A DNA stretch of 64,000 bases from Niabella yanshanensis (GCF_034424215.1 NZ_CP139960.1:1860001-1924000); one strand, 5' to 3'; positions 35,681 through 45,164 are shown, counted from the stretch's first letter. The notes: a model not told the origin generated them from the letters alone. Numbers and translations: made by a program.

Positions 35681-35793
35681 TAGCTTTTGGAAAGATAATA
35701 AGGGTTTTAAGCTGACAAATACTGCATACATATATTTTATTGGAGATATGAACGGATGTATAGAATCAACTATTTTTATTAAAAATTTAAACT

Positions 35794-37383
35794 ATGCCTA
35801 TAAGAATGACTGATGATCCTAATGGAGAGGACAATGACTACAACAATGACCGGGGTGGCGGGGGCTCCGGATCCGGCAGCGGTGCGGGCCTTTTTGCCCT
35901 CCTTCCCTTGCTATTGAGCTTATTCAGAGGCAAAAAGATCATATTCCTTTTGGTAATCGGCGCCGCACTTTGGTTTTTTATGGGCCGCGGAGGTGGTGGT
36001 TGCGGCAACCTGAATATAGGCGACGTAGCACAACAACTGTTTTCGCAAAGCGGCTACAGTTATAATCCTAACGAATTCAACAAGGCCTCTATTTATGAAG
36101 GGCTGGAAGATAATAACAGCAAAAATCCTTTACCCGAAGCCGTATCATTACTTCGCTTTGCTCCACGCCGTGGCGACCAGGGTGAACAAGGCAGTTGTGT
36201 TGCCTGGAGCAGCGCCTATGCCGCACAAACCATTTTGACTGCAGCGGCAACTGGGAAAGACCCTAATGCGATTACCTTCAGTCCTTCTTACCTGTACAAT
36301 CAGATCCGACTGGGAGACGATTGCCAGGGTTCTTATATACAACGTGCCATGCAGGCCATGAAGGCCAATGGAGGTGTTCCGATTAGCCAATACCCTTACA
36401 GCGACCAGGACTGTACGCGTACGCCGGATGGTAGCGCTATACAATCGGGCAGACAAAACCTGATTCATGGCTTTACCCGGTTAACGGAAGGTGACAATTT
36501 AAACCAGATCAGTGTTCGCGCAGTAAAAGAGCATCTTTCAAAAGATGCACCCGTAGTTATAGGAATGATGGTAGGACAAAGTTTTATGCAGGGTATGATG
36601 GGCAGGGATCTATGGCAGCCTCAAGGCGCAGACCAATCGCAGGTAGGATTAGGTGGCCATGCCATGTGTGTAATAGGATATGACGATAAGAAATACGGAG
36701 GGGCTTTCCAGATCATGAATAGCTGGTCGCCCCAGTGGGGAAATAACGGTAATGCCTGGGTACGTTACGGTGACTTTAAAGAATATGTACGCGAAGCCTA
36801 CGGAATAGACCCACTGCCTAAATCATCGGCGGTTGCTACTTTACCCCTGGAATGCAATATTGGCCTGGTTGATAATTCCAATAAACAATATATCAAACTC
36901 AAATCCACGGGCAACAACACTTTCCAAACAGCCTCACCGATAGCAATAGGCACCCGCTTCAAAATGGAAGTAAAAAACTCCAACGAATGCTATATCTATA
37001 TTTTCGGGCTGGAAACGAATGGAACCAGCTACGTACTGTTTCCCTACCTAAAACCAGGAGAAACGGTATCCAAACACGCACCTTACTGCGGTATTACCGG
37101 CTACCGCCTGTTTCCGAAATCTCAGTCACTTGAAGCAGATAACACAGGCACCCGGGATTATATAGCCATTGTCACCAGTAAAAAGGAACTAAGCTATAAC
37201 CTCGTAAATGAGGCCATTAATAACAGCACGCAGAGCAATTTTGCAGCTAAAGTAAACGAGGCTTTGAAGAACTCCCTGGCCCCATCAAGCCAAACAGCTA
37301 CGGCTGACGGCAGAATTTATTTTAAAGTGAATGCCAATCCCAACCAGGCGGTAGCGACAATCGTTGCGTTTGATAAAAAATAA
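35794..37383 (+). CDS. membrane-anchored papain-fold (C1) peptidase with C-terminal DUF4384-like domain
   Basis: The 529-residue product has an acidic, Gly/Ser-rich N-terminus (residues 1-30), a membrane segment (about 31-63), and a C1A peptidase domain. Its catalytic residues are visible: Cys135 in GDQGEQGSCVAWSSAYA, His289 in LGGHAMCVIGYDD and Asn309 in QIMNSWSPQWGNNG. Residues from about 350 on form a beta domain like DUF4384 (GTRFKMEVKNSNECYIYIFGLETNG...LFPYLKPGET), a module usually paired with caspase-like peptidases. There is no propeptide of the papain type. Substrate and topology are uncertain. A terminator follows. Confidence 0.85.
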   Translation: MPIRMTDDPNGEDNDYNNDRGGGGSGSGSGAGLFALLPLLLSLFRGKKIIFLLVIGAALWFFMGRGGGGCGNLNIGDVAQQLFSQSGYSYNPNEFNKASIYEGLEDNNSKNPLPEAVSLLRFAPRRGDQGEQGSCVAWSSAYAAQTILTAAATGKDPNAITFSPSYLYNQIRLGDDCQGSYIQRAMQAMKANGGVPISQYPYSDQDCTRTPDGSAIQSGRQNLIHGFTRLTEGDNLNQISVRAVKEHLSKDAPVVIGMMVGQSFMQGMMGRDLWQPQGADQSQVGLGGHAMCVIGYDDKKYGGAFQIMNSWSPQWGNNGNAWVRYGDFKEYVREAYGIDPLPKSSAVATLPLECNIGLVDNSNKQYIKLKSTGNNTFQTASPIAIGTRFKMEVKNSNECYIYIFGLETNGTSYVLFPYLKPGETVSKHAPYCGITGYRLFPKSQSLEADNTGTRDYIAIVTSKKELSYNLVNEAINNSTQSNFAAKVNEALKNSLAPSSQTATADGRIYFKVNANPNQAVATIVAFDKK

Positions 37384-37402
37384 AGAACATATATTGATTC
37401 TC

Positions 37403-37433
37403 AACGGGCAGGCTTATGGTCTGCCCGTTTTTT
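37403..37433 (+). terminator. rho-independent terminator after the C1 peptidase gene
   Basis: Stem AACGGGCAG/CTGCCCGTT with a 9-nt loop, then six T, 20 nt past the stop. Confidence 0.88.
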
Positions 37434-37478
37434 ATTTAGGTAAGCTCCAACTGGCAACACATCAATAGCTGCCATTTT

Positions 37479-37492
37479 TTGACAATAATCAC
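37479..37492 (+). promoter_or_regulatory. FNR/Crp-like half-matching box upstream of the cbb3 locus
   Basis: TTGAC-AATA-ATCAC matches the FNR consensus TTGAT-N4-ATCAA at eight of ten positions. It is 75 nt upstream of the preferred ccoI start. Confidence 0.4.
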
Positions 37493-37505
37493 CCTACGAT
37501 ATGAT

Positions 37506-37525
37506 ACGGGTCAGCAGTTACCCGT
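37506..37525. repeat. inverted repeat in the ccoI leader
   Basis: ACGGGT and ACCCGT flank 8 nt, forming a 6-bp stem between the FNR-like box and the ccoI start. It could be an operator or a leader stem. Confidence 0.4.
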
Positions 37526-37566
37526 GATATAAATGATTGCTTTGCGGTTCATTTAAACATCACCCA

Positions 37567-39966
37567 TTGAGCAACATACCGGTCTATACTCCAACAACCT
37601 GTTATCATTGCGGCGATACCTGCAATGATACCCATCTTAAAATCGATGAAAAAGCTTTTTGTTGTGCCGGATGTAAACTCGTATATGAAATACTTAACGA
37701 AAACAACCTTTGCACCTACTACGATTTAAATGTTCACCCGGGGCGCCAGCAATTACAGCAGAAACGAAAGAACAGATTTGCCTACCTGGATAAAGAGGAA
37801 ATTATCAGCCAGCTGGTTTCTTTTTCCGACGGGCAGCAATCTCATATAACCTTCCAGGTACCACAAATACATTGCAGCAGCTGTCTTTGGCTGCTGGAGC
37901 ACCTGGATCGGCTTCAACCCGGTATTTTATCGACCCGGGTCAACTTTGTAAAGAAAGAGGTCTTTGTAATTTTTGACAACCTTAAGACTACCCTAAGAGA
38001 GGTAGTCGAGACGATGAATGCTATTGGATACGAACCTTATCTTAGCCTGGGCGCTACTCAATCAGGTCGCAAGGTTAGCTATTCACGTGTAACCCAAATA
38101 AGCATTGCGGGATTCTGTTTCGCTAATATTATGATGCTGAGCCTGCCCGAATATTTTTCTGTAACCAATTACCTGCAGGAGAAAACAGGAACGGCATTCC
38201 GTTATATAGCACTGCTGCTCTCCCTCCCGGTATTCTTTTATTGTTCCAGGGAATTTTTCAGCAATGCTTACAGCTCCATCAAAACAAGGTACTTAAACAT
38301 AGACAGTTCTATCGCCCTGGCGATCCTGCTCACTTTTGGCCGGAGTCTTTATAATCTATTTGTATTGGATGGCAATACGTATTTCGATAGCATGAGTGGC
38401 ATCGTTTTCTTTATGCTGGTAGGTAGATGGGCGCAGGACCGGACCCAGCAATCGCTGATTTTCGACAGGGATTACAGGTCTTTCTTCCCTATTGCCGTTA
38501 ACGTAAAACGAAGCAGCGGCATTGAGCCTGTAATGATCCATGAGCTAAAAGAAAAAGATATTATAGAAGTGTTTGACCAGGAAATCATACCCGCCGATGC
38601 TATTTTAGCCAAAGGCAGGGCGCTAATCGACTATAGTTTTGTTACAGGTGAAAGTCTTCCCAAGCCAATAGAACCTGGTTCGCTGATTTACGCAGGAGGA
38701 AAGCAGTTAGGTGGGCGCATTGAATTAATGGTTTTAAAAAAATCGGACCAGGGCTACCTCACCAATCTTTGGAACAAGGAAGGCAAAAGAGATTCGGCAG
38801 CAAATAGTAATCTCCACCGTATCAGTAATTACTTTACCCTGGTTGTCTTTGCGCTAACCCTTACCAGCGCCATATTCTGGCTGACCCAGGGAGCTTATAC
38901 TACTATGTGGAATGCGCTAACAACCACCTTAATTGTAGCCTGTCCCTGTGCCCTGCTCCTGGCATCTACCTTTACCAATGGCAACGTAATGCGCATACTA
39001 AGCCGGTCGGGGATCTTTCTGAAAAACTCTGATGTGATCAGCGATATGGCAGGCATTACCCACGTGGTATTGGATAAAACGGGTACCATCACCATTAATA
39101 AAAACTTCCATGTGAGCTACAAAGGTAAAACACTGACGGAAGCAGATAAAGAATTGATCGCCTCCCTCTGCCGGCATTCTACGCACCCCTTAAGCAAGGC
39201 GATATTCGATCACTTAAAAACAATGCCCCTCCATCCCGTTGATAGCTTCAGCAATGTACCGGGGAAAGGCATTGAGGGATGGGTCAATGACCGGCATATC
39301 AAAATCGGTAATAAGGTATTTGTTCAGCCAGGAGCTACGGATTCTGAAGCTGTTAATACCAGCAAAGTTTTTGTGTGGATGGATGGTGTTGTACCGGGGG
39401 TATTTGAACTGGAGAATATATACCGCCCGGGCCTTGCTACCCTATTACAAAACCTGAGAAAAAAATGCTCGCTATCCATTTTAAGCGGCGATAACAGTGC
39501 CGAAAGCGCCCGGCTAAGTTCCATGACCGGGGGGTGCAAGGATATCTATTTTAATCAATCGCCCGAAGACAAATATAATTATGTCACCGAATTGCAGGCA
39601 AAGGGTGCAAAGGTGCTGATGGCGGGCGACGGTTTGAATGATGCGGGAGCGCTTCGGAAAAGTGACGTAGGTATAGCCGTTATGGAAGGCAGTAATTCTT
39701 TTACGCCCGCATCAGATGTTATCATCAGCGGAACGGTATTGCCCCAGCTTACATCCATCCTGGCTTTCACCCAAAAAGCCAAACGCATCATCCTTATCAG
39801 TTTTATCATATCTGTTTTTTATAATATCATTGGTCTCTACTTTGCTTTGCAAGGCTTGTTGGCGCCGGTGATTGCCGCTATTTTGATGCCCGCCAGTACA
39901 ATTAGTATTATCCTTATTACATTCCTACTATCAGAATGGTATAGCAGGAACCTAGCCCGCCTGTAA
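37567..39966 (+). CDS. ccoI: heavy-metal-translocating P-type ATPase of the cbb3 oxidase locus (copper pump)
   Basis: CcoI exports copper to the periplasm for assembly of the CuB site of cbb3 oxidase. The product has the CcoI-specific Cys-rich N-terminus (CYHCGDTC...CCAGCKLVYEIL), an HMA-type domain with IHCSSCLWLLEHL, eight membrane helices, the CPC ion motif VACPCALLLAS, phosphorylation site DKTGTI, GIEGWV and the hinge GDGLNDAGALRKSDVGIA. No ATG precedes the Cys-rich region in frame; TTG 37567 (799 residues) is preferred, TTG 37537 is possible. It starts the cbb3 assembly and structural gene series. Confidence 0.93.
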   Translation: MSNIPVYTPTTCYHCGDTCNDTHLKIDEKAFCCAGCKLVYEILNENNLCTYYDLNVHPGRQQLQQKRKNRFAYLDKEEIISQLVSFSDGQQSHITFQVPQIHCSSCLWLLEHLDRLQPGILSTRVNFVKKEVFVIFDNLKTTLREVVETMNAIGYEPYLSLGATQSGRKVSYSRVTQISIAGFCFANIMMLSLPEYFSVTNYLQEKTGTAFRYIALLLSLPVFFYCSREFFSNAYSSIKTRYLNIDSSIALAILLTFGRSLYNLFVLDGNTYFDSMSGIVFFMLVGRWAQDRTQQSLIFDRDYRSFFPIAVNVKRSSGIEPVMIHELKEKDIIEVFDQEIIPADAILAKGRALIDYSFVTGESLPKPIEPGSLIYAGGKQLGGRIELMVLKKSDQGYLTNLWNKEGKRDSAANSNLHRISNYFTLVVFALTLTSAIFWLTQGAYTTMWNALTTTLIVACPCALLLASTFTNGNVMRILSRSGIFLKNSDVISDMAGITHVVLDKTGTITINKNFHVSYKGKTLTEADKELIASLCRHSTHPLSKAIFDHLKTMPLHPVDSFSNVPGKGIEGWVNDRHIKIGNKVFVQPGATDSEAVNTSKVFVWMDGVVPGVFELENIYRPGLATLLQNLRKKCSLSILSGDNSAESARLSSMTGGCKDIYFNQSPEDKYNYVTELQAKGAKVLMAGDGLNDAGALRKSDVGIAVMEGSNSFTPASDVIISGTVLPQLTSILAFTQKAKRIILISFIISVFYNIIGLYFALQGLLAPVIAAILMPASTISIILITFLLSEWYSRNLARL

Positions 39967-40041
39967 AATGACATATATCATATGTCCATCTGTTTCAAAT
40001 CAAGTTTCTCCCGCATTGTTAAAGTGACCTTTGTGTGACAA

Positions 40042-40197
40042 ATGAGCATCATTGTTATTACAGCTATTGCCAGTTTATTAATTGCGGGAGTTTTCCTGGC
40101 AGCACTGGTATGGAGTATTAAAGACGGACAATATGAAGATGATTATGCGCCTCCCAACCGCATACTATTTGATGAAAACAATACAAAAAACAAATAA
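40042..40197 (+). CDS. ccoS: cbb3-type oxidase assembly protein CcoS
   Basis: CcoS is a small single-helix protein needed for cofactor insertion in cbb3 oxidase. This 51-residue frame begins MSIIVITAIASLLIAGVFLA, giving one membrane helix, then ALVWSIKDGQYEDDYAPPNRILFD, the family pattern W-x-x-K/R-x-GQ(F/Y)-[DE]D-x-x-xP-x-x-R-x-[IL]. It lies between ccoI and ccoNO, 9 nt ahead of the latter, which is its standard location. Confidence 0.92.
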   Translation: MSIIVITAIASLLIAGVFLAALVWSIKDGQYEDDYAPPNRILFDENNTKNK

Positions 40198-40206
40198 CCA
40201 AAGCAC

Positions 40207-42330
40207 ATGGAGTTAGAAAAATTTAGTTACGACAACAAAATCCCTAAAATGTTTGCTATTGCCACCGTCACCTGGGGTGTGGTGGGTATGCTGGCAGGGG
40301 TGCTGGCTGCTTTTCAACTGGCCTTTCCTGCTTTAAATTTCAGTTTGGAGTTTACCACTTTTGGCCGTGTTCGCCCGGTGCATACGAACGCTGTTATTTT
40401 TGCCTTTGTTGGTAATGCCATTTTTACTGCTGTGTATTACTCCATGCCGCGGCTGTTAAAAACACCTATGTGGAGCAATGCGCTCAGCAAAATTCATTTC
40501 TGGGGCTGGCAATTGATTATTGTTGCCGCTGCCGCCACGCTGCTTGCCGGATTTACAACATCAAAAGAATATGCTGAACTGGAATGGCCTATTGATATTG
40601 CCATTACGCTGATATGGGTATTGTTTGGTATCAATATGATGGGCACCATTCTTACCCGGAGAGAAAGACACTTATATGTGGCCATCTGGTTCTACCTGGG
40701 TTCCTGGGTAACCGTTGCCTTGTTACATATTGTCAACTCCTTCGAAATGCCGGTGTCTGGCCTTAAAAGCTACTCCTGGTATGCCGGAGTGCAGGATGCA
40801 TTGGTACAATGGTGGTACGGGCATAACGCGGTAGCCTTTTTTCTTACCACTCCTTTCCTGGGAATGATGTACTACTTCCTGCCTAAAGCGGCTAACCGTC
40901 CTATCTATTCGTACCGGTTGAGCATTGTACACTTCTGGAGCCTGATTTTCATCTATATATGGGCCGGACCTCACCACCTGTTGTATACTGCATTACCGGA
41001 GTGGGCTCAATCTTTAGGAACAGCGCTTTCTATCATGCTTTTGTTGCCCAGCTGGGGTGGTATGCTGAACGGGTTATTTACTCTGCGAGGCGCCTGGGAT
41101 AAAGTACGTGAAGATCCTGTTTTAAAATTTATAGTTGTGGCGGTGATCTGCTATGGTATGGCTACGTTTGAAGGCCCTATGCTTTCATTGAAAAACGTGA
41201 ATGCCATTTCGCATTATAGCGACTGGACTGTTGCTCACGTACACATTGGAGCACTGGGCTGGAACGGCTTTTTAACATTTGGTATGATGTATTGGCTGAT
41301 ACCCAAAATGTTCAATACCACCCTGTTCTCCAGGAAACTGGCAGGCACTCACTTTTTGATCGGCACATTAGGTATTATTTTGTATGCGGTACCTATGTAT
41401 TGGGCAGCTTTCAGAAGCTATTTTATGATGAGCGCCTTTACTCCCGAAGGCCAGCTACAATACCAGTTTATTGATGTGGTACAACAAATGGTTCCTTTTT
41501 ATGCACTGCGGGCAATTGGCGGTACCATTTATTTAATAGGTGTTTTTTTGATGGTGTACAACCTTATCAAAACCGCTAAGAAGGGAACATTTATAGCCAG
41601 CGAAGAGGCCAGTGCGGCTCCTTTAACGAAGAGCTATAAAGCGCCCGCCAAAGCACACTGGCACTCCAAAATAGAACGCAAGCCGGTTATGCTTTTAGTG
41701 TTAAGCTTAATAGTGGTAGCTATCGGGGGAATGGTAGAAATGGTGCCCACCTTCCTTGTAAAAGAAAATGTGCCTACTATCACCAGCGTCAAACCCTATA
41801 CACCGCTTGAATTACATGGGCGTGATATTTATATACAGGAGGGCTGTAACAACTGTCACACGCAAATGATCCGGCCATTCCGGCATGAAGTAGCCCGCTA
41901 TGGAGAGTACTCGAAAGCAGGAGAATTTGTTTATGACCATCCACATCTTTGGGGTAGTAAACGTACCGGCCCAGATCTGGCGCGCATCGGCAGCAAATAC
42001 CCCGACAGCTGGCATTTCAATCACATGCTCGATCCAACGTCAATGGCTCCGGGATCTGTAATGCCACCTTACCCCTGGTTATTTGAAAAAACGATCAATA
42101 CCGGTGCTACCAATTCCAAGATTCATGCCATGCGTAAGCTGGGTGTGCCTTATAAAGAAGGTTACGAAGCCGAGGCTGTGAACGATCTGAAAAAACAGGC
42201 AGAAGAGATCACTAAAAGATTAGAAAAAGAAAAGATCAAAATCATGAGCGATAAGCAGATTGTTGCCCTGATCGCCTACCTGCAAAGACTAGGCACAGAT
42301 ATCAAAAGCGAAGCGCCTACAACTAAATAA
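40207..42330 (+). CDS. ccoNO: cbb3-type cytochrome c oxidase, fused subunits I and II (CcoN-CcoO)
   Basis: The product is the catalytic core of the high-affinity cbb3 oxidase. Residues 1 to about 455 are CcoN: heme-b His in RVRPVHTNAVIFAF, YGHNAVAFFL, the CuB pair in AGPHHLLYTALPEW, and the heme ligands in VAHVHIGALGWNGF. After a short linker and one membrane helix (PVMLLVLSLIVVAIGGMVEMV), the CcoO-type cytochrome c domain follows with GRDIYIQEGCNNCHTQMIRPF (heme c), TGPDLARIG and the Met region SVMPPYPWL. The fusion at 707 residues is the common Bacteroidota form. It is followed by a small hairpin and ccoQ. Confidence 0.96.
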   Translation: MELEKFSYDNKIPKMFAIATVTWGVVGMLAGVLAAFQLAFPALNFSLEFTTFGRVRPVHTNAVIFAFVGNAIFTAVYYSMPRLLKTPMWSNALSKIHFWGWQLIIVAAAATLLAGFTTSKEYAELEWPIDIAITLIWVLFGINMMGTILTRRERHLYVAIWFYLGSWVTVALLHIVNSFEMPVSGLKSYSWYAGVQDALVQWWYGHNAVAFFLTTPFLGMMYYFLPKAANRPIYSYRLSIVHFWSLIFIYIWAGPHHLLYTALPEWAQSLGTALSIMLLLPSWGGMLNGLFTLRGAWDKVREDPVLKFIVVAVICYGMATFEGPMLSLKNVNAISHYSDWTVAHVHIGALGWNGFLTFGMMYWLIPKMFNTTLFSRKLAGTHFLIGTLGIILYAVPMYWAAFRSYFMMSAFTPEGQLQYQFIDVVQQMVPFYALRAIGGTIYLIGVFLMVYNLIKTAKKGTFIASEEASAAPLTKSYKAPAKAHWHSKIERKPVMLLVLSLIVVAIGGMVEMVPTFLVKENVPTITSVKPYTPLELHGRDIYIQEGCNNCHTQMIRPFRHEVARYGEYSKAGEFVYDHPHLWGSKRTGPDLARIGSKYPDSWHFNHMLDPTSMAPGSVMPPYPWLFEKTINTGATNSKIHAMRKLGVPYKEGYEAEAVNDLKKQAEEITKRLEKEKIKIMSDKQIVALIAYLQRLGTDIKSEAPTTK

Positions 42331-42345
42331 CAAAAGAATAGGGCA

Positions 42346-42361
42346 ACCGGGTTAGCCCGGT
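42346..42361 (+). repeat. hairpin between ccoNO and ccoQ
   Basis: ACCGGG-TTAG-CCCGGT is a perfect 6-bp tetraloop stem, 16 nt after the ccoNO stop and without a T run. An mRNA-stabilising or processing role inside the operon is possible. Confidence 0.45.
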
Positions 42362-42391
42362 GTCACACTCTTTGCACCAATAATTATAAAA

Positions 42392-42556
42392 ATGAAATTC
42401 ATTAATTATCTCGAAAAAATAAGCGGTGTTAGCATATACCCTGTCGTTTCGTTACTACTGTTCACGGCCGTTTTTGTATTGGTGATCATCTATGCCATGA
42501 GAGCCAGCCGCGACACCATAGCTGAAATGGAAAATATACCTCTTGATGATCAATAA
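42392..42556 (+). CDS. ccoQ: small cbb3 oxidase subunit CcoQ-like
   Basis: The 54-residue product has one membrane helix (YPVVSLLLFTAVFVLVIIYAM) followed by a short polar, acidic tail (RASRDTIAEMENIPLDDQ). Size, topology and position between ccoNO and ccoP fit CcoQ, a stabilising subunit. The sequence itself is poorly conserved, so the call rests mainly on context. It begins 61 nt after ccoNO and ends 11 nt before ccoP. Confidence 0.8.
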   Translation: MKFINYLEKISGVSIYPVVSLLLFTAVFVLVIIYAMRASRDTIAEMENIPLDDQ

Positions 42557-42567
42557 AAGTAACTGCG

Positions 42568-43728
42568 ATGAAAAAACTTCAAACAACAAAAACAACAACT
42601 CTATTCATACTTCTCCTTTTTGCAGGCGCAGCTCCATTAACAGCACAAAATACATCTGGAGCTCCTACCTCCTCTTTTACACTGGATGCAAACGCAGTGT
42701 TGATATTTGCTATAGCCCTGCTGGCAATGGTTATAGGAGTTTTGGGCTACACGCTAAGCGCCTCCCTCGATCTGTATAAAAAAAGAAAAAACGATAAAAA
42801 CACCACCGGGCAGGTTGTAAAATCTTTACTCGCAGGCTTTCTTTCATTAGGTGCTTTACAGGCATTTGGGCAGGATGGCAGCGAAGCCGCAGCACCGGTG
42901 ACCGGCGTTTTCTCCGACGTCCATATATTCAGGTACCTGCTGTTGGGTATCATAACGCTGGAGCTCATTACCATATTTGCACTGGTGTACTGGATACGCT
43001 TTTTCACAGGCATTGAAGAGCTTCAAAGAGAAAAAGGGGCTGAGCGCAAAACCAAACTAAAAGATGCCTCTTCGTGGTGGAGCCGTGTCAATAAGCTGAA
43101 ACCGATGGAGGAAGAAGCTTCCTTGGATGTAGGTCATAGTTATGACGGCATTAAAGAGCTGGACAATGTAACGCCACCCTGGTTCACCATTGCCTTTATT
43201 GCTTCTATTGTTTTCGGTATCGGATACTTATGGCATTATCATGTATCCAAAGCCGGGCCCAACCAATATGAAGAATATGAAATTGCAGTAACCAAAGCAA
43301 ATCTTGAAAAGGAAGCGTACATGAAATTAAAAGGAGACGCCATCAATGAAAATACCGTAACTATGCTGGATGCTACAGGTGTTGATGCTGGAAAAGCACT
43401 ATATACCAGCAACTGCTCTGCCTGTCATGGCAATGCCGGCCAGGGCGGCGTAGGACCCAATTTAACCGACGACTACTGGTTACATGGCGGCAGTATTGGT
43501 GATATTTTTAAAACGATCAAATTAGGTGTGGTAGAAAAAGGGATGATGAGCTGGAAGGATGTTTTTTCTGCTGAACAAATTGCGCAATTAGCCAGCTATA
43601 TCAAATCCACACAAGGCAGCAAACCTGCAGGTGCTAAGGAGCCGCAAGGTGAGTTGTATAAAGAAACGCCCAAAACACAAAATGCTGATCCCGTTAAAAC
43701 AGATAGCGCACAAACGGCAAAACTGTAA
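42568..43728 (+). CDS. ccoP: cbb3-type cytochrome c oxidase subunit III, mono-heme (CcoP)
   Basis: CcoP passes electrons to the CcoNO core. The 386-residue product has a signal-like helix (TLFILLLFAGAAPLTA), two more membrane helices (VLIFAIALLAMVIGVLGYTLS; YLLLGIITLELITIFALVYWI), then the FixP N-terminal region (YDGIKELDNVTPPWFTIAFIASIVFG) and one cytochrome c domain with CSACHGNAGQGGVGPNL and GMMSW. Proteobacterial CcoP has two heme c motifs; only one is present here. The C-terminus is a Lys/Pro/Thr-rich tail. It lies 14 nt before ccoG. Confidence 0.94.
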   Translation: MKKLQTTKTTTLFILLLFAGAAPLTAQNTSGAPTSSFTLDANAVLIFAIALLAMVIGVLGYTLSASLDLYKKRKNDKNTTGQVVKSLLAGFLSLGALQAFGQDGSEAAAPVTGVFSDVHIFRYLLLGIITLELITIFALVYWIRFFTGIEELQREKGAERKTKLKDASSWWSRVNKLKPMEEEASLDVGHSYDGIKELDNVTPPWFTIAFIASIVFGIGYLWHYHVSKAGPNQYEEYEIAVTKANLEKEAYMKLKGDAINENTVTMLDATGVDAGKALYTSNCSACHGNAGQGGVGPNLTDDYWLHGGSIGDIFKTIKLGVVEKGMMSWKDVFSAEQIAQLASYIKSTQGSKPAGAKEPQGELYKETPKTQNADPVKTDSAQTAKL

Positions 43729-43742
43729 GCCTACATAAAAAG

Positions 43743-45164
43743 ATGGAAACAAGTATAGATGATATCGGTCCGCAAAAAGTAAGCGACAGCTTTCGGGACA
43801 GGCATAGCAATGTAACTGATAAAGGCAAACGTAAATGGATCTACGCATTGAAGCCCAAGGGGAGGCTATATCAATACCGTAGTTGCCTGTCTTTTTTTTA
43901 TCTCGGTTTATTCTTCACACTGCCCTTCATCAAAATAAATAACCTGCCGGCTATACAATTAAACTTTACCGAAGCAAAGTTTATACTCTTGGGTAAAATT
44001 TTCTGGCCCGATGATTTTTTCATCTTTGCAATAGCCATGATTGCATTTATAGTTTTCGTTGCCTTATTCACGGTGATCTATGGTAGAATATTTTGCGGTT
44101 GGATGTGCCCCCAAACCATTTTCATGGAATTTGTATTCCGGAAAATAGAATGGTGGATAGAAGGGGCTCCCGGCCAACAAAAAAAACTTAATGAAAATTC
44201 CTGGGGAAAAGAATGGATGTTCAAAAAAGCATTGAAACATTTCATTTACCTTTTCATTTCCCTGCTGATAGCACACACTTTTCTCTCTTATATACTTGGC
44301 GTAAAAGAAGTATTGAACCTGATCCAACATCCGATTTCAGAAAATGCCGGATTATTCATAGGCCTCCTTTTTTTTACCGGCCTCTTTTATTTTGTTTTTG
44401 CTTTTATAAGAGATATCGTTTGTACTACTATTTGTCCCTACGGCAGGTTACAAAGTGTGCTCTTTGACAAAGACACGATGCAGGTATCTTATGACTATAA
44501 CCGTGGTGAGCCGCGCGGAAAGATCAAAAAAGGCTCAGGGCAGCAATTGGGAGATTGTATTGACTGTAAATTATGTGTCAGCGTATGCCCTACCGGTATT
44601 GATATCCGAAATGGTGTGCAAATGGAATGTGTAGGTTGTACGGCCTGTATTGATGCCTGTAATGCAGTAATGCATAAGATCAGCCGCCCCTCCGGCTTAA
44701 TACGATTGGCCTCAGAGAACCAGATCTCGAAAAAACACCCCTTCCGCATCAATGGTAAGATCAGGTTCTATTCGGTACTATTGCTGGCGTTGGTTGGACT
44801 CATGTCTTTCCTGCTGTTATCCAGAAAAAGTATCGACACTTCTATATCAAGAGTGAAAGGCCAGCTTTACCAGGAAATAGGAAAGGATTCCCTCTCCAAT
44901 TTGTTCCAGGCAAAGATCATTAACAAAACACTTAGTGATGTGCAATATGAGCTAAGAGTAGAAGGTGATATTCCCGGCACCATTAAAATGATCGATACAA
45001 AACACCATACTTTAAAAGCTGAAAGTTTAAGCAATGCAACATTTTTTATAGCAGTTCCGGTAAACAAGATAAAAGCCCGGTCATCCAGAATCAGGATCAG
45101 CGTATATGGCGATGGACAAAAGATACAGACCATCTCTTCTACCTTCCTGGGACCGTTTATTTAA
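43743..45164 (+). CDS. ccoG: cbb3 oxidase accessory protein CcoG (RdxA/FixG-type, 4Fe-4S membrane protein)
   Basis: CcoG reduces Cu(II) for cbb3 oxidase assembly. The 473-residue product has about five membrane helices, the loop FCGWMCPQTIFMEFVFRKIEWWIEG, CTTICPYGRLQSVLFD, and a ferredoxin-like segment with two 4Fe-4S motifs (CIDCKLCVSVCPTGIDIRNG and CVGCTACIDACN). It ends in a periplasmic Ig-like domain (YELRVEGDIPGTIKM). It is part of the cbb3 locus, with 18 nt to the next gene. Confidence 0.95.
   Translation: METSIDDIGPQKVSDSFRDRHSNVTDKGKRKWIYALKPKGRLYQYRSCLSFFYLGLFFTLPFIKINNLPAIQLNFTEAKFILLGKIFWPDDFFIFAIAMIAFIVFVALFTVIYGRIFCGWMCPQTIFMEFVFRKIEWWIEGAPGQQKKLNENSWGKEWMFKKALKHFIYLFISLLIAHTFLSYILGVKEVLNLIQHPISENAGLFIGLLFFTGLFYFVFAFIRDIVCTTICPYGRLQSVLFDKDTMQVSYDYNRGEPRGKIKKGSGQQLGDCIDCKLCVSVCPTGIDIRNGVQMECVGCTACIDACNAVMHKISRPSGLIRLASENQISKKHPFRINGKIRFYSVLLLALVGLMSFLLLSRKSIDTSISRVKGQLYQEIGKDSLSNLFQAKIINKTLSDVQYELRVEGDIPGTIKMIDTKHHTLKAESLSNATFFIAVPVNKIKARSSRIRISVYGDGQKIQTISSTFLGPFI

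Noticed and set aside
42543-42779. 78-codon frame overlapping ccoQ end and ccoP start
   Set aside because: It is out of frame with ccoP, whose signal helix and heme domain are clear; the frame is a shadow.
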